Assembly (NCBI GenBank): GCA_903813345.2
Contig: CAIIXF020000001.1
Span: 24,417,915-24,481,914, forward strand
Source of the DNA: Owenia fusiformis
Lineage: Eukaryota; Annelida; Polychaeta; Sabellida; Oweniidae
Direction: 5' to 3'
Length of the DNA: 64,000 nucleotides
Positions 44,433 to 59,040 of the stretch are shown here, one piece after another. The position numbers and the translations under genes are program-made. The stretch's first letter is position 1. Every line of letters starts with the position of its first letter. The notes beneath the pieces are model-generated. The model saw nothing but the letters and a program-made list of their open reading frames with translations, was not told where the DNA came from and ran no database searches.

Positions 44433-45398
44433 CAGGGTGGTCCAAAAAAGTAAACTGTTGCAAGAGGTAATATTTTGTAGGCCACATGTTGTAGAGGTAG
44501 GTCTAAAACTTTTGTTGGTACCATACATTTTTCGTCGTTTTGAAATTTGCAGAAATTATAAGCCCTAACTAAACATTACTGAAAATTGATAAATGTGAAC
44601 TTCAACATTTCCGATTCGTCAATACTTCAACAATCTTCCCGTGGAAATATTTTTAGCTGCTCTCTGAAAAACCAATGTTTTTTGATTTGGTCTGGTTTTG
44701 AATCCCGCACATTCTTGTGTAAAAATTAGCATCCTGCCTCCGTTAGTTGCAAAGTTATTGTGATCCAAAGAAATGGTCTAAGTTTCCAACTTGACGAGAA
44801 CATCCTCCAGTGAAATCGCAACATACCCTTATAGTATGGTCTTTAAATGTCAATATCTTCATTAATCATGAACCAATTCTAATGAAATATGACTCAAAAT
44901 ACTTCAATTAGATTTCCGTTTGATTTTTGTAATATAAGATATTTACACGAAGGGTTTCTCAGAGTTTGGGTCACAGGGATAACTGTGCCCCCCCCCCGCT
45001 CTAACCGTTTGTGTAGGTAACATGCCCCTTAACTGTTGAATGGTCAAAACTGCTTCAAAATGGTCAACGAAAGTGTGAAATGTGTTTCCTGCTCAAATAG
45101 TGTCCCATTTGTCATATGGTATGGTTTAAACTTATATCTCACTGTAAGTTTTTTAAAGATCATCCAATGTGTTTCAACAATTTCCGTGAATCACATTGGT
45201 AAGATTTTTCACAATATCTAATTTTAGGCATGTTTGTTAAAATCTTGTTATTTCTTCAAAATTCAAACCTGAGAATAAATTATGGCATCGACAAATTTTT
45301 TAGACCTTTCTCTACAAGATGTGATGATATGAGCAAATTTATGCATGTATTAAGGACAGTATTGCCTGTTGCAGGGGTCCACTTTTTGGACCAGCCTG
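44433..45398. mobile_element. 966-bp mariner-type MITE, CAGGGTGGTCCAAAAA termini
   Basis: The left CAGGGTGGTCCAAAAAAGT and the right TTTTTGGACCAGCCTG are imperfect inverted repeats flanked by TA (44431-44432 and 45399-45400). The termini resemble those of the 36947 element. No transposase frame is present. Confidence 0.8.
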
Positions 45399-45400
45399 TA

Positions 45401-46158
45401 TAAATACATGTGATATTTGTGAAGACCTGCGTTGTCCATCATGTTATTGAATTGGAGGGTACTTTGTAATGACTAAGATAAATACCAAATAGAGGAAGGC
45501 ATTAGAGGGACCAAATGTTCTGAAAATACTATTTTTAGAAATAAATTAAGTTCATTTTTGGATAATGTAGTACTTTAAAAAGAAAAGTTAAACTTCCCAA
45601 CTTGAACACATTTGTAAAGGTTATTACTGTAATGAAATTGCAGTTTCAAACACTATGTTTTTTCTAATATACATGTATGTACCTTTATAAGTTAAATGTG
45701 TCGACTATCATATGGTCATTATAGAAAAATAAACCTAATTTATACCGTATTAAAAACGTAATGAAAATGATCCATATCGCTCAGCCCATTGGGAACACTT
45801 CAATGATTTGAGCGAATTTTTCGGATTGCATAGTCGATTAATTTTTTACTTTCGTCCACCCTTTATTTATAGTCAAATTGACCAGCCCTCCTTTTAGCTA
45901 ACGCAATAACTTGAAAATCACAAATGATGAAACTCAAGCTCCTAATCTTTCTCTAATCCTTCACATAATTGTTTGTCATTCTTGCCCATATCATCTTGCC
46001 CTCGACCTAAATCAGGCTAATATGTGATATCATCATTTAATCCCTTTTTGTTGAAACTCTCCTTAATTAATGGTATCGTGTAATACCATTTGTCCTGATT
46101 GAAAGAGAGTAGATCGGCAATTTAACTGCAGAACTGATGAGCTATTAGCACCCCATGC
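45401..46158. other. AT-rich spacer
   Basis: Nothing recognised. Confidence 0.45.
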
Positions 46159-47024
46159 AGACAGATCGCCTAAAATTACATTCGTATGATGTGAGAATCG
46201 ACATTCACCAGGAAAGTAGAAACATTTTGTCATGATGCACATTAATTTTTTACTGTTTAATAAATGTTGAATGACAGTCATATAAAATTCTATTAGTATG
46301 AGAATAGCATACCGTCTTGATATTTCAAGGTAACTCGTTCGAAAAATGATGACGGTGATTGAAATGACGATGTAAAGATAAAACCGCAACGAAATATTTG
46401 TAGATTTCTTTGAAAAACTAATATACATATCTGAGAATATACATCTCATATTGAATTTTTCAAAAACATAAAAACATGTATAAATAGTAAGGCATGTAGG
46501 TCCGATTCCCTCTGGTAGCATTAACATTTGTGTCGTATAAGTCATACAATTAATCTTTGAAACCAGACTTTTATTCAAACTTATGATCGGATATAGGTAT
46601 GATGTGTACTTCAATGTAATATTAATAAAGTAACATCATACTTATGTCCAATCATAAGTTCAGATGATAGTTGTTTTTCAAATATTAATTGTATGACATA
46701 TATGAGACCAATGTTAATGCTACCAGGGGAAATCTGAACTGCAGGCCTTACATTTTTCTTACCTTTTCAAAGAAATCTACAAATAGTTCATTACGGTTTT
46801 ATATTTACATCGTAATGTCGATCACCGCCATCACCTTTCGAGCGAGTTACCTTGAAATATCAATACGCCATGCTTATCTCATTCTTATAGAACTCAATGT
46901 AACTGTCCTTTACCATTTATTAAGCAGTAAAAAATAATTTGCTTCATGGGTGACAAAATGTTTCTACTTTCCTGGTGAATGTCGAGTCTCGCATCATACG
47001 AATGTAATTTTAGGCGATCTGTCT
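46159..47024. repeat. 866-bp imperfect inverted repeat
   Basis: The left arm starts AGACAGATCGCCTAAAATTA and the right arm ends TAATTTTAGGCGATCTGTCT. The arms meet near 46600 and match along about 430 bp with roughly 15-20 percent differences. Examples are TTCACCAGGAAAGTAGAAAC and GTTTCTACTTTCCTGGTGAA. The open frames in both arms (46614-46063 minus and 46689-46937 plus) are mirror images of each other and not called as genes. Confidence 0.88.
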
Positions 47025-48512
47025 TCATTGGATGTATTGGTCTCTGTTCAATAAACTCATTGATCAGCTTCAATACGAACAGTTCTCACTTAGTAAAAAG
47101 GTCGTCTTTTTCTGAAATTGGATGTTCATTTAAGATCAACATTAATCTCTTATTTGTGAAGGTTGAGTTCATTTTATTTATTTTTACGAACAATGCGAAA
47201 CATTTCACTGCATAAATAAGAGTTATAATAAACCCAGAATATCTTGAGTCAAATTTTACCATATTTCAAAAACTTGCAGTAACATTTAGTGATGTCTTCT
47301 TTATAATATGGGGTTTGCTTTCATGGTTTTATTGGACACTTGGCAAAGTAATAATGGTTTGTGATAGTCTGAATTATGAGATCATAGATTAATAATAAAA
47401 TGAAATATCTCTGAAAGGATGTTATTTCAACCCACTTTTGGGTATTGCCTGGTTTCTATGAATCAGCAGTGTTATTGTTTCCATCAACATGATCCGAGAA
47501 GCACGCACAGGAACATAATTAGTATGATTACATCCCTCTGTTTGAAAACTGAACCTGTTTCACTAGAAACTTCTTCATTGTGAATGTTGATTTGGGATCA
47601 TTATATTGAATTGGAGATATGGAATCTGGGAAATGTGTCATATTGCATACAAATAGTTGGCATACAGACACTTTTAAATTGAGATCAAGATTTGTATTTA
47701 TAATGCCAATAATAATGCGCTTAATAGCAAAAAACCAAGTTGCAATACTATAATTACGAGATATATTGCGTCTTATAAAACTGTTCGGTACATCCACTCA
47801 TCATTCAAATACTGTTTAAAATCAAAGTTTATGACCGCTGTCTCGAACCCTGCTATTACAATAATTGATAGACCTTTGTTTAAAGCCTATATTACTCCCA
47901 ATAGGTAAAATTTACATAAAGTGAATATATGCAATTCTGTCTCGACCAAATTGATTTTCAAGTCTGGCAATAGCATGTGAAGATTATGTAAGTCTGTAAT
48001 TTTATTATGATATAAAGGAAGAATACTTTAATTATGTTCGGTCATTGTACCAGAGAATGAGGTTTCTGAGTGCTTAATGAGAAAATCTAGGTAAGTATTG
48101 GACTTGTGTACTTGTGCACACAAAGCTTTAAGACTAAATATTACATATTCAATTATACATAAGTGCGTGTGACATACAATTTTGCCTGCAGTGTGTTTTG
48201 GTTTATAAACCCTAATGGCTGCAGATTGGGGGGAGGTTAAATCCGTTATTTTTCTAGCTTCAGCCACAGGCAGACAGGTGAATTACACTTTTTGGCGTAA
48301 AAATCAAGGTGATTGGGAGTTGAGGGGTCAAGTTATGATTATGAGTCGAAAATTGATGCCAATAAAAAGAAATTCATAAAATATTGATAGTGACCTTGTT
48401 TCTATAACTGTAGAAAATGCAAAGTGATCATGTTTGCTCTTTTTGATATATAGATAATCATAAGCACATTGAATTCACTTTCCAACATGCTTTATTTTAT
48501 TACAATCGAGCC
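47025..48512. other. AT-rich spacer up to the second duplication copy
   Basis: No gene supported. The right edge is the join to copy B. Confidence 0.5.
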
Positions 48513-49862
48513 ACTTCAAAGACCTGTTGGTTATAATACAATGTTTTCTTAAATGTCATACTCGCTCATACAAAACATACATTTCTGTTATTTTCTGTTA
48601 GCATGATTTATTTTGGTTTTGTCAGAGATAACAGCCTCGATTTATCATCTCCACGGGCATCAACTCACATTCTATTTTATTAGGTCCCTAGGATTGTTGA
48701 TTAACTTCGGTATGGGTAAAGTAAGAAATGTGTTCTGGTTTTAGAGAAAACAGGATGTACATTGAATGGATAAATGTAAGCATGACCTGAGTAAATGATG
48801 ATTCTTTGACACTTTGGTTAATTTACAGATTCGCTTGGTATGAAAAGATAAGCCATACTATTTCTATGTGTGCAATTGTTTATATAAATAAATTACCAGG
48901 TACCGTGCAGCTATTTTATTTAGACCTCTAATGAACTTTGGTAGATATTATGGATGCAATCTGTGAAGTGTTCACCTTTTCAGAATTGTACATACATTTA
49001 TCCGTGGATGTTTATTTTGCATGTATTCATTTTCTAAGTTCCTTCATGTAGTTTGTTGCGCTATTTAAAGACCAGTAGATGGAAGGGTAACTTTGCATGC
49101 TAAATAAAATATACTAGTCTTTGAAAGATAACTAAACCTTGGTTAGTTTTAATTGGCATCCATAGCAGCGGAGTGAAAGGCATAGAAATATACGCTCCCG
49201 ACTGTGCTACTGCATCAGTTGCCAGTAACCCTGCATGTGTATGTGGGATTATCAGGAATTATTGGACGCACTACCTATCGCCATATAATAGCCTATTACT
49301 TACCAGTGTAGCAAGAGAGATGCCTGAAAAGCTCAACCGAGACAATGATTTGTAGTGAAGAAGATTGAAAACGTTTCTGTGGAAAGTGGAAAATGATGAG
49401 AATATTGAAGACATTATTGTGTTTTTTATGTAGAGTGTGTGTCTAGAAAGTAATTTCTTATTCAAGGAAGTAAAACAAACATTCGCGAGGCTTATTCTGC
49501 TTGAAAGGATACTTTGTTAATGAGTCTGGCCTGAAGTGAACAAAGTAGTCGAACAAGACATAACGAAAGCGAGACATCGGTTGGTATTATCAAATAGGAT
49601 GTTGTTAACTATTTGAAATAGTATCTGCATACATATAACAATTAAAGACATAACAAGAAATCAGGTAAATATGCACATATATGTTTTCTCATTGAAGAAA
49701 TATTTTGATTAAAGTGCTAATGGCTATTGGTTACACTTCATTTATTCCTATTTGACTGTGGGTTGTATTGGCTTATTCAAAGTTATTTGGGTCTATTGAG
49801 TATCAAGTATTGTTCATTGTACTTTGTCATTGAAAAGTTGGATACGTTGTTAATGGTATTTC

Positions 49863-50761
49863 AAAGGATTGGTATCGATATGGCGAACTGAATTGAACAC
49901 ATACATGTATATACTTTTCTCTATATTGTTTTAGAAAACAAATCACTTCTTTTGTCCTTAGTATCATATGTTCTGTATGAAACGAAACATCTTTCCGAAC
50001 CTCATTGGAAACGACATGTACAATAATAATAGGATTTTATTAGTACTGATGCCCTTTTAGGGCCAAACGTACATCCGATGTACTCAACGTGTTAAGGTCT
50101 CTCAACACAGTAATTGTACAAAGGAAAGTTTGGTTGATTTTAAAAAGTATCTTGTTAAAGAAATAAAAGGCTAACTTTAATTATTATCTATTTGTGGGTT
50201 TTTTGTTTTAAATTTTTTAATACCTTTTGTTAAATCAACCAAGATTTTTTTATAATATTGAGAGAAAATGTTGTATATGCTATTTTGTTCCAACAAGGTT
50301 CGGAAAGATATGTTATTTCATTCTCAAGAATTGGTAGAAAGGAACAAAAAACAATTGCACTGAAAATCAAAAATGCTAACAAAAACTAATAAAAAATATA
50401 TTAAAATAATGTGTATTTTCAATTGTAAATTGTTTAAAGATGGCGTGGGTGGTATTTACCACGTGGTCATCTTTGTTTTCTGATTACTGCAGACTTCTTG
50501 TTATCTGTCTGCAACAGATGTGGGCACTTTAGTCTCAGCTTTTTTTTTATATTTTGCGCAATAAAATATATATTACACAACATATGTCAGGTGTTTTGTG
50601 GTGTTTTAGGTTCAACCACATAATGAATTTAATTTCACATTAAATTGTTGTCAATCAATGACCATTATATAAATGACCGTGTTTTTACAGAATGTTTTCA
50701 TTAACTGGTTTGAGATAAAAAGAATGTTAAATTCAGTTCACCATATCGATACCAATCCTTT
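49863..50761. mobile_element. 899-bp TIR element (copy B)
   Basis: Counterpart of 28926-29824. Here the right TIR keeps CGATACCAATCC, which matches the left end better than copy A does. Confidence 0.8.
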
Positions 50762-50949
50762 ATTTGTTTTCGTATCTTATTTCTTTAAAAAGCCAGAGTT
50801 TTTAACTGACTCTTTAAAGTGGATACTAGACTACTAGTACAAAGGTATTTTCCGATATAGACGGTGAATGGGACACACCCAATACAGACTACTTTTGCTT
50901 CATTGCTTCATTTGTATAATTTATATGATAGAAAGGTTTATTTAAAGTA

Positions 50950-51073
50950 GTTATTCACCTGGAGGGATTTGATATTGGGAATATCACAAGGACGATATCA
51001 ATATATCCCGAGGGAACGCGCCAGTGGCAATATCGATATCATCCGAGGGATATTACCCATGCAGATGAATAAC
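50950..51073. repeat. 124-bp inverted repeat (copy B)
   Basis: Counterpart of 30013-30136. Confidence 0.55.
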
Positions 51074-52292
51074 GACCTAATATCATGGTCAAGGGCAATA
51101 TTTACCTCAAAAATGATCTGATGGATGGGATAACTATAAATCAATTTTTGAATTATTCACGTTACATGTATTTCATTTATATAACTGGTAAACATAAAAC
51201 TGATGACTAGAAATGACATTTAACACTAGAAGTCCTTCTGTTAGTCATTGTCCATTTCCCTCAGAGAGTTCTATACGCAATGAATGCATTTCCCGGGTAT
51301 TTATACTCGGAATTAGCGGGATGATATGGAAATCAAACCCAATGTCATCCTAATTCAAATATCATCCCGATCCCAAATACGTGATTTATCACTTGCTGTT
51401 ATATTCCTGATATTGCTTTGACTGATATAAAGAATGAGACATACTCATTATCAGTTATTTTACCAATTCAATCAATGAACAGATGAGGCAAACATGACAA
51501 AAAATAGAAAACAACAATTTAAAAATGTATTCATAGAACTAACGTTTGTATTTAAAATATATCTATGAATTGATTAATAATACTTTATCAACCTATAAGG
51601 CCATGATTATTGATCAGTATTGCAATCAACTATATACTTATACATCTCTACTCAGATTCTGGTTGGTGAATTTGGTTTGGGATAATGCCTTATTATATTG
51701 GCAAGGGGCCGCTGGTTAATAACGCTCAATTTACGACGAACACAAATTGTCTTCAAATTCCCAGATTTGTGTTAATTTTGCTTTAATACTCTTGAATGGA
51801 TCTGCACAGATCTTGGTATATTGTGCTTGAAATGTGTTTGAGACCCACCTTTGGCAACTCTGTGTTATCTCACAAAGGTATATACCTCATCTCTCTCACA
51901 ATCTCTCATAACCTATATGGTATCTGATAAGCAAAATTTAGCAGATGTTCACAGTAAAATTAAACTTTTCTCATAAAAGCTACACAATAACACAAGGCAG
52001 GTAAAACGACATTGTTATTACACGTAGTATCGTCTTGAGGTCTCAATGTCCGTTATGTCGACAATGATCAATCAGTAATATGTTAAAGATGCATTATACC
52101 CCATAGGTTTCTCCCCCAGACAATCAATGATGTCCTATTGTTATTGCTCATATAATATCTCACATTCCATGGATATATCTTGAGAATAACATTTGGGTAT
52201 ATTATTGCCGAAATATCGGAAATAATCAGCAGAACAACTAAACTCCAGAATTAAACACAATCGATTCTTCGGCTAGCGAGGGGAATCCTCAT

Positions 52293-52494
52293 TGAGTCAC
52301 ACAAGCGCCTTGAACCAGGCAGCCAATCAGGTTTATGATAAACAAATTCAACGACCAATCAGATATTAGGAGGATTTTCCCGGTATATTCAAACTTCAGA
52401 TTGAATTAATTTCTTCGAAAATAATTAGATCGGCCAGCACAATCGCAAAATTAACACTGAAAGAGGGGGATTTGGGACTTCTTCTTTGGTAAGT
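52293..52494 (+). promoter_or_regulatory. Candidate promoter block (copy B)
   Basis: Counterpart of 31356-31557. The AP-1 word, both CCAAT boxes (CCAAT at 52323 and 52365) and the donor-like GTAAGTAG are unchanged. Confidence 0.35.
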
Positions 52495-53008
52495 AGATGG
52501 GTATATATGTGGTGAAACTCAATATGCAAAAAGTCCAGAGGGGTCTTGATTGTGCTAGCCTATTGCATAGAGACTCTTTAATGAAATTAGTACACAATTA
52601 CCTAAATGCTCGAGAGCTAAAGTGTATCACATTACAGTCCATCTGATATCCAACCCGAAATAGCTTAATCATGCAAATCTTTGTATTTTAGTAATTTATT
52701 GTTTTGTTCACAGTTTTTATATTATTATTAATTGTTATTGCAATAACTTTCCTGTCTATGTCAATACATAGTAGCTTTGTTTTGCAACCTTTTGATATAA
52801 TTATCAGATCCATTAGTTTCGATCAACATAACGTTTCTAGTCTAACAAACTATTTTCTAAATGGCACTCGCATGATTCAGCAGAGATTATTGATAATTAT
52901 TCAAATAGGTAAATTCGTTTTATAATGAAAAATAAAAATTGAAGGTAATAGTGTCCTTGGTTTTAATTTAGTCAATGCAGAACTATTCTAGCAGTAGTGG
53001 CATTTCAC

Positions 53009-53730
53009 AAAGGAGTGGTATCGATATGGAGAACTGAATTCAACAATGTTTTTCTCTTAAACCAATCATTGAAAACATTCTGTAAAAAACACGGTATTTT
53101 ATGTAAGGTTGACTGATTGACAACAATTTAATGCGAAGATTATTATATAACTGTTTTTGTTAACATTTTTTGTTTTTTAGTGCAATTGTTTTTGCTCCTT
53201 TCTACCCAATTCTTGAGAATGAAATAAAATGTCTTTCCGAACCTTGTTGGAACAAGCATATACAACATGTTTTAGACCTCTCAATATTATAGTTATACAA
53301 AGGATTTTTTTTAAAAGTATTCAAAAAATTGAAACAAAATCCCCCCAAAATAGATAAAAATTAAGATAAACCTTTTATTTCATTAACAAGATGCTTTTTT
53401 AAAATCAACCAAAATTGTCTTTGTACAATTACAATATTGAGAGACCTAAACATGTTGAGTTTATGTCGTTTTGTTCCAATGAGGTTCGGAAAGATGTTTC
53501 ATTTCACTCTGGAAACATGATATCAAGAACAAAACAAATGTTTGAAGTGTTTTCTAAAACAATAGAGCCTAGGTGAAAGTGTGTATATATTTTTCAAATT
53601 ATATTGTTACCATTTAAAAGATGACCATTAAATTCTGAAATTGACGATGTGTTAAATTTTTAGATTTTTTTATGACTAGTTTAAGAGAAACGTGTGTTCA
53701 AAAGGTTCTCAATATCGATACCACTCTTTT
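53009..53730. mobile_element. 722-bp TIR element (copy B)
   Basis: Counterpart of 32072-32793. Confidence 0.8.
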
Positions 53731-55186
53731 CCCCATTTTACACATAATGTGCAGGGAATTAATTTACCACTTTTAACAAATTGTCTAAAACACTCGAAAA
53801 TGATTGTATTCGTGTAATATATTCAAACTTTTAGTAGATTTTAAGATAAACTGCTGAGATGTCTTAAATGGCCTAGGTTTTATAGATTTTGAATAAGTTA
53901 TAAACAAGTATTTATAAACACGCTATAAGTGAGATACGAAATCACTCAAATGTTATAAATAAAGTCTTTGCAAGTATTTTTGTTTACCATGATGTCAAAA
54001 TAAATAAAAAATCAGAAACGTACATATCTAGAATTGATTTGATATAGATGATGAGCAAAGAATGAAATTTAAGCATATGCAAAATAACCGAATAACTGAC
54101 TGACGTCAGATATAGATATATGTATTCTATATCATTCTGTTATAAAAGTTCACATAGCATGTATTTAATTAGTACATAATTCTCCACCCTTCTATGATAG
54201 ACATTACAGAATAACCTTTGAATAGGTTGAACCTTATGGGTTAAACTCTCAAATACTCTCAAAAACTCAAATATAAAAAATGCTCTCAAATACTGCCACT
54301 CGTATCCATATGTTACACGTCAATTAACTCATGGTTGAATTCTGTTAATTTAAGCCATGTCTAAATTCCGATACAGTTGACAAATGAGGGTTAAAAGAAT
54401 GATACTAATTAATGTCCGGTGTTTCAATATACCAAAAGACAAGAGATCCGGAATGTGTCAAAATAATAAAATATTACGGAAGTCTGCCTGGCAAAAACTC
54501 TGATTACTTAGGCCTTTCATGAACTTTGGCAAATTCTACATTTCAAATCTCAAAGACTTTTTGTGTCGAAGTCCGAACATTTTAATTTTTAAAAAAGGTT
54601 GAAATATCACACCGGACTAGCCTGTCAACGATAAAGTCAGATACTGTTGTCCCAAATGCGGACATAACCGTGCTTTATTGTCCCTAATTCTCTGCAAGTA
54701 TTAAGCTCTTGTAATGATATATGATATGGAATCCCAATTTCGATCAAATGGGATCGTGAATCGCCACGATATAATGTCTTCGATATCGCCAATGACAACG
54801 GAATCTGAATTTGAAATAATTTACAAAGACAACGGCATATGGTGGATGTATTTCATTGGAACATTGGAACTAGACGTATGAGTTTTGTTAACTTTTATTT
54901 GTAAAAAATAATGATTCCCCTATCCCACAGTATTATACCCCCTCTCTTTTCAAGGAATGGAAGTTTTGGAATTGTTATAGAGAGTCACAGAGTAGTACAT
55001 CATATTTCCTCCAAGCCTTCTTAAGTTCTAAATGCAAATGTGGCCATGTCTTGTGTATGATAGATCTGGTAGTGAAAGTAGCATCCGTACTACTCTTCCC
55101 TGTACGTTTTCGCATTTAAGAACTCTAATTTCTGTCTTACTCATTAATTATTAGAATGTAAATTGAATTGAGTTCAACTCCAGATT

Positions 55187-55253
55187 GAAGCTGAGTAAGT
55201 AGCTGAGTAGATTGCTAAGTAAGTACATAAGTAGGTAGCTGAGTACATAGCTG
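55187..55253. repeat. Short GCTGAGTA repeat (copy B)
   Basis: Counterpart of 34250-34316. Confidence 0.6.
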
Positions 55254-55865
55254 ACTTTACCTCCGACTTAATATTGGAATATCATCATATTGATTTTCGA
55301 AATTTCAAAACAATATGAATCTAAACCGGAATTTTGAGAAACCCCGTAAATTTGAGCTTTTAATTGGTTTTCAGTGTCCAAAGATTTGACCTAGTTCTTG
55401 TTGGCAGCATAATCCATCTGCACGCAAAAGTCCTCTTCGGAAATCCTTCGGACGCGCCTAAGCTAAACCTTTCTTCCATGTTATATTTCGTGAAGTGGAG
55501 AAGCAGCTGAGTAATTTGCTTGTCCCCTTTTGTACAATCAGCAGAGTCATACTATAAAGATCCAAATGTAGTTATAGTCATATAGTCATAGTCATATTAC
55601 CCTTGCCAAATATTACCGTTGTCATCCCGATTTTACAGCACATTTGACCAACATTTACCGTCGTTATTTATACAGTGTCATATTGTCCCGTATCTTATTT
55701 TGATCGGTCATATTCACTGGTATTACATACCTAGCGAAGCATTTGTATGGAAGTCAATGGGAAAGTTAGCGAGCTATATCCACCGATATTGCCCGATTAC
55801 CCCGATATAGCCCGCTTATTACCTCGTTTTGATATTAGATTTCTTTAATAACCATGATAATATCA

Positions 55866-56076
55866 TGACGTCACGTCATTGATACAAAGTAACCATGGGA
55901 ACAAAGGCATGTAATACATCAGTTATGTCACTATGACGTGAAATATGCCTTCGTTCTTGCCCAAATATAGAGCCTCCCAAGGTCGGCCTATATTGGGAGA
56001 ACTCAGGCATATTTCACGTCATAGTGACATAACCTCTAAGTACTCACCTATTTACGCTGACGACACGTCAGCGTAA
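55866..56076. promoter_or_regulatory. CRE-word-rich palindromic block (copy B)
   Basis: Counterpart of 34929-35139. All six half-sites are preserved. Confidence 0.45.
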
Positions 56077-56455
56077 CAAGATAGAAGAATTTCCGGGTTT
56101 CGTTTTTGGTAAGATCTTTGTATTTCTCGATTCTACACCACTTACAAGTTGTTGACAATAATTTGGCTCAAAGTTAAAGAAGATAGTCTAGTTTGAGAAT
56201 ATGCATGCGGTTCTATGTTTGGTATATTAACGAAGACGCAGTTCACATATATAGTCCATCGCTCTTGTTACGTTGACGATCTTCGTCAATATTGCCAATG
56301 TGACAATGTTAACAGATTCTCAAATAGAGCACGATTTTTTTCTAGGTAATTCCAACAATGTCCATGTGAACATTTTCCAACCGGTTAATTTTCTAGGTGA
56401 AATTGCCTAGAAAAAATTCGAGCACTGCTCGAGAATCTATTAACGTGATTAGATA

Positions 56456-57319
56456 CACTCCCCTCCATAAGTTTGGCAACCTTTTTTCCCCCATTGAACT
56501 ACGTGTTAAAGCCTCTTTACCTTTGAATTTTTATTTACTTAACTTGCGATGAAAATACTTATACTATTGATGGAAACGTAATTTGACTTTAATTCCAATA
56601 CCTCCAAATTTTCTCAATTTTTTTCCTCAACTACAATAGGTCGAAAATTGATGATGAATTTTTGAAAATCAACATTCCCATGTTAACCAATGGGAAATGG
56701 TAGGTTTGCCGCAAGTCATGACAGAATATCCATCCATCCGAGTCCTTGCAAAAAATACGAGTTAGGCAGGCAATTGAATTTGCTAACTCTATTTAACAAA
56801 AAATTGATGTGTTTCTTCAGGTTCAACAAAGTTATAGGGCTTTAAAGTCAAAATTGTTTTTCAAAAAACCTCTCCCATTGAAATAACACAAGAGGCGAAA
56901 AATTATTTTCAAACATGAGTTTGAAGCTCTGTAACGTTAATATTCATCAAATAAACTAAACACTTAGTGTTAAAAAAGTTAGACAATTCAATTTTCTATA
57001 TCAAAATATTTTTTGCTGAATCTTTTACTGAAAAGATATCCTGATTTCTGATTTGCCCCGAACCCTCCATTTCACATTGGATTACATGGGAATGACGATT
57101 TTCAAAAATTCATCAAATTTATCACCAATTGTCGACCTATTGTAATTGAGGAAAAAAATTGAGAAAATTTGGAGGTATTGGAAATAAAGTCAAGTTACGT
57201 TTTCATCAATATTATAAGTTATTTCATCGCCGATTAAGTGAATAAAAATTCAAACGTAAAGAGGCTTTAACACGTAGTTCAATCGGGAAAAAAGGTTGCC
57301 AAACTTATGGAGGGGAGTG
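56456..57319. mobile_element. Tc1/mariner-type MITE (copy B)
   Basis: Counterpart of 35519-36382 with the same TA flanks. Confidence 0.9.
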
Positions 57320-57883
57320 TAGTTTAAAGTCTTGCCAAGAGCATGCACATGAAATTAAACATGAAATACTGCTTTGTATTCATCGGACAAATCTTTTAAA
57401 ACCTACATCACAAGTTTTGCTTCAAACATGACAACGTACAGCTAAAGTGTACCACCGTATATTTTGTCAATGTACGTCGTCCATGGTTAGGCGTTTAAAA
57501 ATACTTGAATACAAAACAAAATACAAGTGACCAAAAATAGAAGTTTTTGACATTTGAGTTTTACTGCAACATCAATTTTCCCTTCTCATTAATTAGACCA
57601 GCTCATCGAAGCTGACACTCTCTTCAGATGGCCTTTTGAAACCTTTGGAGGTATTATGTCATTTTGTTTGACCAAGGTCTCGTTTATTCAGTTAATAAAC
57701 AGGACATACATTTTGTTAAAAGCTATAACATAATACATCATTCTGAGATTATATTTTTTATATTGCATGACATGTTAATCCCTTGGTATCGGATCGTTGA
57801 CGTTGTTGTTAGATTACCCTACTGAATTATAGATTTTGGTTTTCATTGGATTCATGTAGCGTGATATGACATTAAATCTCCTA

Positions 57884-59040
57884 CAGGGTGGGCCAAAAAA
57901 CGCCACTTTTTTTCAAAATGCTATAGCTTTTTTAATATTTGATACAAAATCATAATTTGCAGATCAAATGAAACTTGAGGTTGTTATCTATCCATTGATC
58001 ATGAATTGAACACTTTTACTTGAATAGAATATGTCACCAGCGTCTCACTTAAACATGTGGTGTGCCATGAGAAAGAAGCATAATTTGAAAAATGTTTCTG
58101 AACTGATACGGCCTGATGATCGCCAAGCTAATAGTCCTGATGCAAACCCCAGTGAGGGTATGGGAAGGTCTCCAGGAGATTGTATGAAGGCACCCAATCT
58201 AGAAAATTGCTCAACTAAAGCTGACAATTAAGACAGGTTGAAAAAAACTTAGCTAACATTTCATTGATACTGCTATATCAGCAAGGCGAATAAAACTAAA
58301 ATATATTTTTATTTTATTTATTTTAATTTTATTATAGTGTCATGAGTTAAAATACAATTCCATATATAAAACAATAGTACACTGTTAAAATCACCCCAGG
58401 CCCCCTATGGGCCTATAAGACATTAGACATTAGACATTAAACACTGAAATTTACTCTCTTCATCTAAATTCATGAAACCAGTTACAATAGTAGAAACGTT
58501 TGCATACAATTCTAAACGGATGTCTTCATAACGAGAACAGTTCAAAATTACATGTTTTTCATTTTCAACTGCATTATAACATAAAGGGCACACCCTTTCA
58601 TCAACTGGCAGCCTTTCATAACGACCAGTTTCTATTCTGATTGGTGCTACACCACATCTTATAGAAGCAAATGACTTTCTTTGAGAAATAGAAAGCGTTG
58701 ATGTAACATATCTTTCTGTTTTTATGTCATGTTTATAGGTTCTAAAAGTTCTGAGTTTGTTTCATTGACCTTGTTGCCGCTTTGTATCGTCCCAGAGTCT
58801 TGTTTGCCAGTTGTTCTGCACTTGACGTTCCAGCGGTGACACAATCGCCGACACCGGGTCGGTATCATCAAATAGGGTGGCGAACCATTTGAACTCCTCT
58901 TTTAAATCAAATAGAAACCAAGTTGAAGGACTAGTTACATTATGTTATTACTAAGAACCCCTGGCACTATATAACTGCAAAATTTGGGGTATGTAGGTTG
59001 GAAAATAAAAAATTTGTAGTGTCTTTTTTGGCCCAACTTG
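57884..59040 (+). mobile_element. Mariner-like element with LINE insertion (copy B)
   Basis: Counterpart of 36947-38103. The transposase remnant lies at 58031-58231. Confidence 0.7.
58302..58795 (-). pseudogene. LINE 3' end inside the mariner element (copy B)
   Basis: Counterpart of 37365-37858, same reading frame and tail. Confidence 0.85.

Noticed and set aside
46063-46614. 183-codon minus-strand frame
   Set aside because: It lies in the left arm of the inverted repeat and its mirror copy at 46689-46937 has a broken equivalent. No protein features.
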